The notes under the pieces were generated by a model. It was not told where the DNA came from, did not search any database, and worked only from the letters and a program-made list of their open reading frames with translations. This document shows, piece by piece, positions 24,145-36,930 of a stretch of DNA of 64,000 nt. The stretch lies in the NCBI RefSeq assembly GCF_003369915.1, contig NC_046676.1:15110001-15174000 (forward strand). Reading direction: 5' to 3'. This DNA comes from Drosophila miranda (taxonomy: Eukaryota > Arthropoda > Insecta > Diptera > Drosophilidae). Position 1 is the stretch's first letter. Each line of letters begins with the position of its first letter. The position numbers were made by a program, and so were the translations under genes.

Positions 24145-25649
24145 GTTAAGGTGTGACGGTTGCCGGATTAGCGCTTTTTTTCAGGGTAGGGCTCTGGTAG
24201 GGCTGCCGCTTTTTTCAAATTTGTGTAGATGACAGCTACGACCAGTGATACGGTATCGAACGTTGAACGTAATATTTATACCGTGATAGTTTTTGCCAAA
24301 ATTTATTGATATTTTCTATCAAATATAATTCCATAAAGACTGCAAGTTCAAGGCACACAAGACTAGAAGCATTTCCCATACAAAATATAGATGAGTCAGT
24401 TCATACATCGAATATGTACCAAACGAATTTACAGCGTACGCTCCCAGGTCTTCGGTTGCTGCATTCGCGCTTTTTTTCAGACGCCTCTGGTAGGGTTGCC
24501 GCTTTTTTCAAATTTGTGTAGATGACAGCTACGACCAGTGATACGGTATCGAACGTTGTCAGTTCGTAATATTTATACCGTGATAGTTTTTGCCAAAATA
24601 TATTGATATTTTCTATCAAATATAATTCCATAAAGACTGCAAGTTCAAGGCACACAAGACTAGAAGAACTAGAAGACTAGAAGAATACTATCTATATAGA
24701 TCATTTAGCCATGCCCACTAAATTTTGTACGATTGATGAATCAATTCTATACATGATTGGCCTATTCGAAATACTTGCTTTTATTGGATTTCTATATAAC
24801 ATTGAAAATTAAATTAATAGATTGATGAAATTGACAAAAATACCATGGGAGCGCGGCGAAAACCAGTATTTCTACAGTATGACCCTCAGAAATATACCAA
24901 AATATACCGTCTCATTTTAAAAATATACCGTAAATATACTGACGAATTCAAGTTCTTTTTACATATTCCTCGATTTTGATCTTCCGTGGAATATTACTAT
25001 ATATTTAGCCATGCCCACATAATTTTATATGGTTACTGATTCAACTTTCTACTTGACTGGCTTATTTTAAATACTTGCTTTTATTAGATTTTGCCTAAAA
25101 AAAAGGTTTTAGTGAAAAAGGTCAAACAAAAAAAGTTTGGGCGTAATTGTTCCTATTGCTCATAGTTTTATTCCATTGATAAATACATTTTCTACAAGAT
25201 TAACGAATTTTAAGTACTCCCATTTATTGTATTTTGACTAAAACAAGGTTTAAACAAAAAAAACAGTCACAATGTTGTAACGTCAATGTTGCTGGTATTT
25301 AAAGTCTTGTTGCTTGTCAGCCTATGGCCATTTGTATACACTAGTATTTGGTTTATTTTATATAAAGCTGCTTTAAAACGTAATTTAGAAAGACCATTTC
25401 TAAAAATGATATGTCTTAGTCGTTACTCATTCCTGGTCTTTGTAAGGAGACCACTACCTGCAAAATATCGTTGAAATATCTTTTAAACAGAGATTGACAA
25501 CAGCCCAAGGATGACCCAAGCCCGAGGATGATTTCCATGTTTTTCACAAATAGAAAAGTTCTCAGAATACACACTACTTGAATTTATAAGTGATTTTATT
25601 TAGACTATAACAAACCCTTAAAAATACAAGATGGCAAATATAACATGTA
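24145..25649. repeat. Inter-gene spacer 6
   Basis: Standard layout, a little shorter than the others. In the 3' flank of copy 7 a few bases around the TATATATAGCACATTTAGCC stretch are lost (about 25003), and small changes follow (GGTTTTAGTG, AAGTTTGGGCG). These private differences show that this unit has not been fully homogenised with its neighbours. Confidence 0.75.
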
Positions 25650-27714
25650 CTATTCATCATCGAGTATTTCTATGGACGCATTGGGCTCATCCTCCTTTTC
25701 GTCAATACTGTCGGATTCGCTTGAGGGAGGTTTGAGTTCCTCGATTTCATCCTTGAGATCCTCGATTTGCTCTTCGTACAGCCGCTTTTGTGCTGCCAGC
25801 TGCAATGATACGCGATTGTTTAGTGGCAATGGAAAGGCAAACCATCTTATGTAAGGCGTACAAACCTTAAACTCGAACTCCCGCTCTGCCATCAGACGTT
25901 GCTTCTCGGCCTGCTTCTCCCACTGCTTTTTGTTTCCCCGCAACAATTCTTGGTAGGTCTCCGAAATTTCCTTTTGCAGCCTCTCCTCCAGCAGCTGCTT
26001 CTTCAGTACATGGTCCAACTTCAATCGATCGATCTCTTGCCGCAGGCTGTACGGTAAAAAGTGTATTATACGATGTGTTATTATGCCGAAAAGCGATGAG
26101 CTCATTAGATTTCTATACCTGATATTATTCTCCTCAATCTCTTTGATGTATTCGTACTGGGTATTCTTTTTAGAGTTGTCAAAGAAACCAGAATATCGTG
26201 TACTATGCTGCTTTATCAAAGGCTCTTTAAAAATGATATTCTTCGCTATGGAGGCGAAGTTGAGCACGTTCAGGTTTTCCTCATAGAACTTCTCCAGCGG
26301 TGTGACAGTCACTATCATGGCCAAGCGTTCCTTTCCGAGCAGGGCTGCTTGCAACAGCATGGTAAGCTTTGAATCGCGAAATGGTATGACGTCATTGTTT
26401 GGCTTCTTCCGTGAAGTACTGGCCGCGTCCAGACACCGCCCCAAAGTCATTAGGGAGGTGTTGATGTTTGTCGCCTCCTTGAGGCGTAACCCGATGGTGA
26501 CCGTGTTGTTTACACGCTCCGAGCCCGCGAGGTCGCAAAACTTGTACGAACATTGAGTGGTCATTCCCGAGCAGTTGTACTTCAACACATCCACGATGAA
26601 GACACAGTGGGATCTGCTAGAGTTCGCGTTCACCGAGGTCGAAGCGTAGGTGGAACGCTGCTGTCCCAGCCGCAGCAGCTGCAAGGCTTCCTCGCTGCTT
26701 CTTACGAACACAGTCGTCAGGCCCTTGATATATACTTGACCTTTATTGCAGGAGATCTTCATGGGCTTTCGCGGAACAGCACCAAGATTTTCTTGACGCG
26801 GCGGTATGGTCAATAGGTCATATACCAGTTCATTGTAGATCTCCACAAATGATACCCAAATCATTACCGAGACGTTCGGGTCGTCCTTTGTCTCGAAGGT
26901 GTGATCCCCCTGAATCGCCTCCTTCAGTCGCTCGTGATGCCCGCCAATATCCGGGCACAAGCTAAGCAGTTTCTTGCTTATTTGCATTTCCCGCAACGTG
27001 GTCTCGTCCTGAAGGAACTCAATGCAGCCGTTGACCAGTTTTAGTTTGGGTGAGTGGTATAAGTTTTCCATGTAGATGGTGAATATGTGCTCTAGGCCGC
27101 GGGGTATAACACCAGCAAGCACATCATCGCCTTTGTTGGAAAAAACATTATGAGGAGTTGCCCTTTGGTGCAGACAGTAAAATATCGAACATACCAAGCA
27201 ATGTGTACGTTTTTCCCGAGCCTGAAGTGCCATACGTCATTATGGTAACGCATTCTTCTTCCAGAATCCTGGGACCAACACAGATGTCGTAGACATCCCG
27301 CTGCCCAACGGAGCCATCGAATATAGATGTGAATCCAAAGTGCTTTACCATTTTGTTGACATTGGTGCTGGTGTTTTCACTCTTCACGCTGGTAACCAGC
27401 ACTTTTCCATCGTCTGATACCGAGTATGCTTTGGAGGCGACACCCACGGGACGCAGACGCAAAAAGACCTGTGGCCCAGTATCCCCGACACTGATATCTT
27501 CAGCACTCGGGACACTAGTTGCATAGTCTCCACCATTGGATGCGCACTCTGACTCAGAGTCTGAGCCGTCTGTGCTCTCCATGGCATCATGTATATCATC
27601 GAACAGACGCAACTTTTTCTCCGGTCTTGGTCGACAGCGCCGGTCAATGCTGGGATCTCGAGCCATGAGAAATGAGCGCTTCTCGCGCACTGGTGCTTCA
27701 TACGAATCGCTCAT
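25650..27714 (-). CDS. sub: Subito-like kinesin-6, minus-strand copy 7 (intact, innermost)
   Basis: Exons 27714-27195, 27130-26119, 26046-25866 and 25799-25650; predicted 620 aa. Private change E548G in the stalk (LLRGNKKQ); also Ile23 and K394T. It is the copy nearest the satellite array and the inversion centre; its 5' flank has a single monomer of the 297-bp class before the junction. P-loop, switch I and switch II are unchanged. Confidence 0.85.
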
Positions 27715-28045
27715 GTTAAGGTGTGACGGTTGCCGGATTAGCGCTTTTTTTCAGACGCCTCTGGTAGGGTTGCCGCTTTTTTCAAATTTGTGTAGATGAC
27801 AGCTACGACCAGTGATACGGTATCGAACGTTGTCAGTTCGTAATATTTATACCGTGATAGTTTTTGCCAAAATTTATTGATATTTTCTATCAAATATAAT
27901 TCCATAAAGACTGCAAGTTCAAGGCACACAAAACTAGAAGCATTTCCCATACAAAATATAGATGAGTCAGTTCATACATCGAATATGTACCAAACGAATT
28001 TACAGCGTACGCTCCCAGGTCTTCGGTTGCTGCATTCGCGCTTTT
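27715..28045 (-). repeat. Satellite monomer upstream of copy 7 (minus orientation)
   Basis: About 25 bp of leader followed by one monomer of the 297-bp class in the same relative orientation to the gene as in the other units. It breaks off at CATTCGCGCTTTTTG, where it meets the inversion junction. No older flank copy or 3' flank follows, which marks this as the end of the tandem gene array. Confidence 0.8.
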
Positions 28046-28188
28046 TGAAATTTTGAAATTGATGAAATTGACCATGGGAGCGCGGCGAAAACCAGTATTT
28101 CTACAGTATGAAATATACCAAAATATACAGTCTCAGTTTAAAAATATACCGCAAATATACTGACGAATTCAAGTTCACATTACTCGCT
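28046..28188. repeat. Inversion junction between the gene array and the satellite array
   Basis: Here satellite orientation flips from minus to plus. The junction starts with an imperfect GAAATT repeat and then holds a shortened, diverged copy of the unit-boundary sequence (GGGAGCGCGGCGAAAACCAG, then ATATACCAAAATATAC and CTGACGAATTCAAGTT), in the same orientation as in the minus-strand units. It ends directly at a truncated monomer. It is the turn-over point of the large inverted structure. Confidence 0.75.
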
Positions 28189-30006
28189 TGGGAGCGTACG
28201 CTGTAAATTCGTTTGTATGAACTGAGATCTATTTTGTATGGGAAATGCTTCTAGTCTTGTGTGCCTTGAACTTGCAGTCTTTATGGATTTATATTTGATA
28301 GAAAATATCAATAAATTTTGGCAAAAACTATCACGGTATAAATATTACGAACTGACAACGTTCGATACCGTATCACTGGTCGTAGCTGTCATCTACACAA
28401 ATTTGAAAAAAGCGGCAACCCTACCAGAGGCGTCTGAAAAAAAGCGCGAATGCAGCAACCGAAGACCTGGGAGCGTACGCTGTAAATTCGTTTGGTACAT
28501 ATTCGATGTATGAACTGACTCATCTATATTTTGTATGGGAAATGCTTCTAGTCTTGTGTGCCTTGAACTTGCAGTCTTTATGGAATTATATTTGATAGAA
28601 AATATCAATAAATTTTGGCAAAAACTATCACGATATAAATATTACGAACTGACAACGTTCGATACCGTATCACTGGTCGTAGCTGTCATCTACACAAATT
28701 TGAAAAAAGCGGCAACCCTACCAGAGGCGTCTGAAAAAAAGCGCGAATGCAGCAACCGAGGACCTGGGAGCGTACGCTGTAAATTCGTTTGGTACATATT
28801 CGATGTATGAACTGACTCATCTATATTTTGTATGGGAAATGCTTCTAGTCTTGTGTGCCTTGAACTTGCAGTCTTTATGGAATTATATTTGATAGAAAAT
28901 ACCAATAAATTTTGGCAAAAACTATCACGATATACATATTACGTTCAACGTTCGATACCGTATCACTGGTCGTAGCTGTCATCTACACAAATTTGAAAAA
29001 AGCGGCAGCCCTACCAGAGGCGTCTGAAAAAAAGCGCGAATGCAGCAACCGAGGACCTGGGAGCGTACGCTGTAAATTCGTTTGGTACATATTCGATGTA
29101 TGAACTGACTCATCTATATTTTGTATGGGAAATGCTTCTAGTCTTGTGTGCCTTGAACTTGCAGTCTTTATGGAAATATATTTGATAGAAAATATCAATA
29201 AATTTTGGCAAAAACTATCACGATATAAATACTACGTTCAACGTTCGATACCGTATCACTGGTCGTAGCTGTCATCTACACAAATTTGAAAAAAGCGGCA
29301 GCCCTACCAGAGGCGTCTGAAAAAAAGCGCGAATGCAGCAACCGAAGACCTGGGAGCGTACGCTGTAAATTCGTTTGGTACATATTCGATGTATGAACTG
29401 ACTCATCTATATTTTGTATGGGAAATGCTTCTAGTCTTGTGTGCCTTGAACTTGGAGTCTTTATGGAATTATATTTGATAGAAAATATCAATAAATTTTG
29501 GCAAAAACTATCACGATATAAATATTACGTTCAACGTTCGATACCGTATCACTGGTCGTAGCTGTCATCTACACAAATTTGAAAAAAGCGGCAGCCCTAC
29601 CAGAGGCGTCTGAAAAAAAGCGCGAATGCAGCAACCGAAGACCTGGGAGCGTACGCTGTAAATTCGTTTGGTACATATTCGATGTATGAACTCACTCATC
29701 TATATTTTGTATGGGAAATGCTTCTAGTTTTGTGTGCCTTGAACTTGCAGTCTTTATATAATTATATTTGATGGAAAATATCAATAAATTTTGGCAAAAC
29801 TATCACGATATAAATATTGCGAACTGACAACGTTCGATACCGTATCACTGGTCGTAGCTGTCATCTACACAAATTTGAAAAAAGCGGCAACCCTACCAGA
29901 GGCGTCTGAAAAAAAGCGCGAATGCAGCAACCGAAGACCTGGGAGCGTACGCTGTAAATTCGTTTGGTACATATTCGATGTATGAACTGACTCATCTTTA
30001 TGTTGT

Positions 30007-33000
30007 ATGGGAAATGCTTCTAGTCTTGTGTGCCTTGAACTTGCAGTCTTTATGGAATTATATTTGATAGAAAATATCAATAAATTTTGGCAAAAACTAT
30101 CACGATATAAATATTGCGAACTGACAACGTTCGATACCGTATCACTGGTCGTAGCTGTCATCTACACAAATTTGAAAAAAGCGGCAGCCCTACCAGAGGC
30201 GTCTGAAAAAAAGCGCGAATGCAGCAACCGAAGACCTGGGAGCGTACGCTGTAAATTCGTTTGGTACATATTCGATGTATGAACTGACTCATCTATATTT
30301 TGTATGGGAAATGCTTCTAGTCTTGTGTGCCTTGAACTTGCAGTCTTTATGGAATTATATTTGATAGAAAATATCAATAAATTTTGGCAAAAACTATCAC
30401 GGTATAAATATTACGAACTGACAACGTTCGATACCGTATCACTGGTCGTAGCTGTCATCTACACAAATTTGAAAAAAGCGGCAACCCTACCAGAGGCGTC
30501 TGAAAAAAAGCGCGAATGCAGCAACCGAAGACCTGGGAGCGTACGCTGTAAATTCGTTTGGTACATATTCGATGTATGAACTGACTCATCTATATTTTGT
30601 ATGGGAAATGCTTCTAGTTTTGTGTGCCTTGAACTTGCAGTCTTTATGGAATTATATTTGATAGAAAATATCAATAAATTTTGGCAAAAACTATCACGAT
30701 ATAAATATTGCGAACTGACAACGTTCGATACCGTATCACTGGTCGTAGCTGCCATCTACACAAATTTGAAAAAAGCGGCAGCCCTACCAGAGGCGTCTGA
30801 AAAAAAGCGCGAATGCAGCAACCGAAGACCTGGGAGCGTACGCTGTAAATTCGTTTGGTACATATTCGATGTATGAACTGACTCATCTATATTTTGTATG
30901 GGAAATGCTTCTAGTTTTGTGTGCCTTGAACTTGCAGTCTTTATATAATTATATTTGACAGAAAATATCAATAAATTTTGGCAAAAACTATCACGATATA
31001 AATATAACGTTCAACGTTCGATACCGTATCACTGGTCGTAGCTGCCATCTACACAAATTTGAAAAAAGCGGCAGCCCTACCAGAGGCGTCTGAAAAAAAG
31101 CGCGAATGCAGCAACCGAGGACCTGGGAGCGTACGCTGTAAATTCGTTTGGTACATATTCGATGTATGAACTGACTCATCTATATTTTGTATGGGAAATG
31201 CTTCTAGTCTTGTGTGCCTTGAACTTGCAGTCTTTATGGAAATATATTTGATAGAAAATATCAATAAATTTTGGCAAAAACTATCACGATATAAATACTA
31301 CGTTCAACGTTCGATACCGTATCACTGGTCGTAGCTGTCATCTACACAAATTTGAAAAAAGCGGCAGCCCTACCAGAGGCGTCTGAAAAAAAGCGCGAAT
31401 GCAGCAACCGAAGACCTGGGAGCGTACGCTGTAAATTCGTTTGGTACATATTCGATGTATGAACTGACTCATCTATATTTTGTATGGGAAATGCTTCTAG
31501 TCTTGTGTGCCTTGAACTTGGAGTCTTTATGGAATTATATTTGATAGAAAATATCAATAAATTTTGGCAAAAACTATCACGATATAAATATTACGTTCAA
31601 CGTTCGATACCGTATCACTGGTCGTAGCTGTCATCTACACAAATTTGAAAAAAGCGGCAGCCCTACCAGAGGCGTCTGAAAAAAAGCGCGAATGCAGCAA
31701 CCGAGGACCTGGGAGCGTACGCTGTAAATTCGTTTGGTACATATTCGATGTATGAACTGACTCATCTATATTTTGTATGGGAAATGCTTCTAGTCTTGTG
31801 TGCCTTGAACTTGGAGTCTTTATGGAATTATATTTGATAGAAAATATCAATAAATTTTGGCAAAAACTATCACGATATAAATATTACGTTCAACGTTCGA
31901 TACCGTATCACTGGTCGTAGCTGTCATCTACACAAATTTGAAAAAAGCGGCAGCCCTACCAGAGGCGTCTGAAAAAAAGCGCGAATGCAGCAACCGAAGA
32001 CCTGGGAGCGTACGCTGTAAATTCGTTTGGTACATATTCGATGTATGAACTCACTCATCTATATTTTGTATGGGAAATGCTTCTAGTTTTGTGTGCCTTG
32101 AACTTGCAGTCTTTATATAATTATATTTGATGGAAAATATCAATAAATTTTGGCAAAAACTATCACGATATAAATATTGCGAACTGACAACGTTCGATAC
32201 CGTATCACTGGTCGTAGCTGTCATCTACACAAATTTGAAAAAAGCGGCAACCCTACCAGAGGCGTCTGAAAAAAAGCGCGAATGCAGCAACCGAAGACCT
32301 GGGAGCGTACGCTGTAAATTCGTTTGGTACATATTCGATGTATGAACTGACTCATCTTTATGTTGTATGGGAAATGCTTCTAGTCTTGTGTGCCTTGAAC
32401 TTGCAGTCTTTATGGAATTATATTTGATAGAAAATATCAATAAATTTTGGCAAAAACTATCACGATATAAATATTGCGAACTGACAACGTTCGATACCGT
32501 ATCACTGGTCGTAGCTGTCATCTACACAAATTTGAAAAAAGCGGCAGCCCTACCAGAGGCGTCTGAAAAAAAGCGCGAATGCAGCAACCGAAGACCTGGG
32601 AGCGTACGCTGTAAATTCGTTTGGTACATATTCGATGTATGAACTGACTCATCTATATTTTGTATGGGAAATGCTTCTAGTCTTGTGTGCCTTGAACTTG
32701 CAGTCTTTATGGAATTATATTTGATAGAAAATATCAATAAATTTTGGCAAAAACTATCACGGTATAAATATTACGAACTGACAACGTTCGATACCGTATC
32801 ACTGGTCGTAGCTGTCATCTACACAAATTTGAAAAAAGCGGCAACCCTACCAGAGGCGTCTGAAAAAAAGCGCGAATGCAGCAACCGAAGACCTGGGAGC
32901 GTACGCTGTAAATTCGTTTGGTACATATTCGATGTATGAACTGACTCATCTATATTTTGTATGGGAAATGCTTCTAGTTTTGTGTGCCTTGAACTTGCAG

Positions 33001-33331
33001 TCTTTATGGAATTATATTTGATAGAAAATATCAATAAATTTTGGCAAAAACTATCACGATATAAATATTGCGAACTGACAACGTTCGATACCGTATCACT
33101 GGTCGTAGCTGCCATCTACACAAATTTGAAAAAAGCGGCAGCCCTACCAGAGGCGTCTGAAAAAAAGCGCGAATGCAGCAACCGAAGACCTGGGAGCGTA
33201 CGCTGTAAATTCGTTTGGTACATATTCGATGTATGAACTGACTCATCTATATTTTGTATGGGAAATGCTTCTAGTTTTGTGTGCCTTGAACTTGCAGTCT
33301 TTATATAATTATATTTGACAGAAAATATCAA
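30007..33331 (+). repeat. Higher-order repeat: 2,360-bp (8-monomer) duplication
   Basis: Monomers beginning near 30007, 30304 and 30601 reappear with the same order, lengths and variants near 32367, 32664 and 32961, an exact offset of 2,360 bp. The duplicated block seems to start near 29650 and the second copy runs to about 33450. A block of eight monomers was therefore duplicated as one piece, typical of unequal exchange. Confidence 0.75.
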
Positions 33332-33408
33332 TAAATTTTGGCAAAAACTATCACGATATAAATATAACGTTCAACGTTCGATACCGTATCACTGGTCGTA
33401 GCTGCCAT

Positions 33409-35091
33409 CTACACAAATTTGAAAAAAGCGGCAGCCCTACCAGAGGCGTCTGAAAAAAAGCGCGAATGCAGCAACCGAAGACCTGGGAGCGTACGCTGTA
33501 AATTCGTTTGGTACATATTCGATGTATGAACTGACTCATCTATATTTTGTATGGGAAATGCTTCTAGTCTTGTGTGCCTTGAACTTGGAGTCTTTATGGA
33601 ATTATATTTGATAGAAAATATCAATAAATTTTGGCAAAAACTATCACGATATAAATATTACGTTCAACGTTCGATACCGTATCACTGGTCGTAGCTGTCA
33701 TCTACACAAATTTGAAAAAAGCGGCAGCCCTACCAGAGGCGTCTGAAAATAAAGCGCGAATGCAGCAACCGAGGACCTGGGAGCGTACGCTGTAAATTCG
33801 TTTGGTACATATTCGATGTATGAACTGACTCATCTATATTTTGTATGTGAAATGCTTCTAGTCTTGTGTGCCTTGAACTTGGAGTCTTTATGGAATTATA
33901 TTTGATAGAAAATATCAATAAATTTTGGCAAAAACTATCACGATATAAATATAACGTTCAACGTTCGATACCGTATCACTGGTCGTAGCTGCCATCTACA
34001 CAAATTTGAAAAAAGCGGCAGCCCTACCAGAGGCGTCTGAAAAAAAGCGCGAATGCAGCAACCGAAGACCTGGGAGCGTACGCTGTAAATTCGTTTGGTA
34101 CATATTCGATGTATGAACTGACTCATCTATATTTTGTATGGGAAATGCTTCTAGTTTTGTGTGCCTTGAACTTGCAGTCTTTATATAATTATATTTGACA
34201 GAAAATATCAATAAATTTTGGCAAAAACTATCACGATATAAATATAACGTTCAACGTTCGATACCGTATCACTGGTCGTAGCTGCCATCTACACAAATTT
34301 GAAAAAAGCGGCAGCCCTACCAGAGGCGTCTGAAAAAAAGCGCGAATGCAGCAACCGAAGACCTGGGAGCGTACGCTGTAAATTCGTTTGGTACATATTC
34401 GATGTATGAACTGACTCATCTATATTTTGTATGGGAAATGCTTCTAGTCTTGTGTGCCTTGAACTTGGAGTCTTTATGGAATTATATTTGATAGAAAATA
34501 TCAATAAATTTTGGCAAAAACTATCACGATATAAATATTACGTTCAACGTTCGATACCGTATCACTGGTCGTAGCTGTCATCTACACAAATTTGAAAAAA
34601 GCGGCAGCCCTACCAGAGGCGTCTGAAAATAAAGCGCGAATGCAGCAACCGAGGACCTGGGAGCGTACGCTGTAAATTCGTTTGGTACATATTCGATGTA
34701 TGAACTGACTCATCTATATTTTGTATGTGAAATGCTTCTAGTCTTGTGTGCCTTGAACTTGGAGTCTTTATGGAATTATATTTGATAGAAAATATCAATA
34801 AATTTTGGCAAAAACTATCACGATATAAATATAACGTTCAACGTTCGATACCGTATCACTGGTCGTAGCTGCCATCTACACAAATTTGAAAAAAGCGGCA
34901 GCCCTACCAGAGGCGTCTGAAAAAAAGCGCGAATGCAGCAACCGAAGACCTGGGAGCGTACGCTGTAAATTCGTTTGGTACATATTCGATGTATGAACTG
35001 ACTCATCTATATTTTGTATGGGAAATGCTTCTAGTTTTGTGTGCCTTGAACTTGCAGTCTTTATATAATTATATTTGACAGAAAATATCAA
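33409..35091 (+). repeat. Higher-order repeat: 880-bp (3-monomer) duplication
   Basis: Three successive monomers, one with the rare GAAAATAAAGCGCG and GTATGTGAAATG variants, recur at an offset of 880 bp (33409 to 34289, 33730 to 34610, 33996 to 34876). Sharing of rare variants makes a recent local duplication likely. Confidence 0.75.
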
Positions 35092-36930
35092 TAAATTTTT
35101 GCAAAAACTATCACGGTATAAATATTACGTTCAACGTTCGATACCGTATCACTGGTCGTAGCTGTCATCTACACAAATTTGAAAAAAGCGGCAGCCCTAC
35201 CAGAGGCGTCTGAAAAAAAGCGCGAATGCAGCACCCGAGGACCTGGGAGCGTACTCTGTAAATTCGTTTGGTACATATTCGATGTATGAACTGACTCATC
35301 TATATTTTGTATGGGAAATGCTTCTAGTTTTGTGTGCCTTGAACTTGCAGTCTTTATGGAATTATATTTGATAGAAAATATCAATAAATTTTGGCAAAAA
35401 CTATCACGATATAAATATAACGTTCAACGTTCGATACCGTATCACTGGTCGTAGCTGCCATCTACACAAATTTGAAAAAAGCGGCAGCCCTACCAGAGGC
35501 GTCTGAAAAAAAGCGCGAATTCAGCACCCGAGGACCTGGGAGCGTACTCTGTAAATTCGTTTGGTACATATTCGATGTATGAACTGACTCATCTATATTT
35601 TGTATGGGAAATGCTTCTAGTCTTGTGTGCCTTGAACTTGGAGTCTTTATGGAATTATATTTGATAGAAAATATCAATAAATTTTGGCAAAAACTATCAC
35701 GATATAAATATAACGTTCAACGTTCGATACCGTATCACTGGTCGTAGCTGCCATCTACACAAATTTGAAAAAAGCGGCAGCCCTACCAGAGGCGTCTGAA
35801 AAAAAGCGCGAATGCAGCACCCGAGGACCTGGGAGCGTACTCTGTAAATTCGTTTGGTACATATTCGATGTATGAACTGACTCATCTATATTTTGTATGG
35901 GAAATGCTTCTAGTTTTGTGTGCCTTGAACTTGCAGTCTTTATGGAATTATATTTGATAGAAAATATCAATAAATTTTGGCAAAAACTATCACGATATAA
36001 ATATAACGTTCAACGTTCGATACCGTATCACTGGTCGTAGCTGCCATCTACACAAATTTGAAAAAAGCGGCAGCCCTACCAGAGGCGTCTGAAAAAAAGC
36101 GCGAATGCAGCAACCGAAGACCTGGGAGCGTACGCTGTAAATTCGTTTGGTACATATTCGATGTATGAACTGACTCATCTATATTTTGTATGGGAAATGC
36201 TTCTAGTCTTGTGTGCCTTGAACTTGCAGTCTTTATGGAATTATATTTGATAGAAAATATCAATAAATTTTTGCAAAAACTATCACGGTATAAATATTAC
36301 GAACTGACAACGTTCGATACCGTATCACTGGTCGTAGCTGTCATCTACACAAATTTGAAAAAAGCGGCAACCCTACCAGAGGCGTCTGAAAAAAAGCGCG
36401 AATGCAGCAACCGAAGACCTGGGAGCGTACGCTGTAAATTCGTTTGGTACATATTCGATGTATGAACTGACTCATCTATATTTTGTATGGGAAATGCTTC
36501 TAGTTTTGTGTGCCTTGAACTTGCAGTCTTTATATAATTATATTTGACAGAAAATATCAATAAATTTTGGCAAAAACTATCACGATATAAATATAACGTT
36601 CAACGTTCGATACCGTATCACTGGTCGTAGCTGTCATCTACACAAATTTGAAAAAAGCGGCAGCCCTACCAGAGGCGTCTGAAAAAAAGCGCGAATGCAG
36701 CACCCGAGGACCTGGGAGCGTACTCTGTAAATTCGTTTGGTACATATTCGATGTATGAACTGACTCATCTATATTTTGTATGGGAAATGCTTCTAGTTTT
36801 GTGTGCCTTGAACTTGCAGTCTTTATGGAATTATATTTGATAGAAAATATCAATAAATTTTGGCAAAAACTATCACGATATAAATATTACGTTCAACGTT
36901 CGATACCGTATCACTGGTCGTAGCTGTCAT

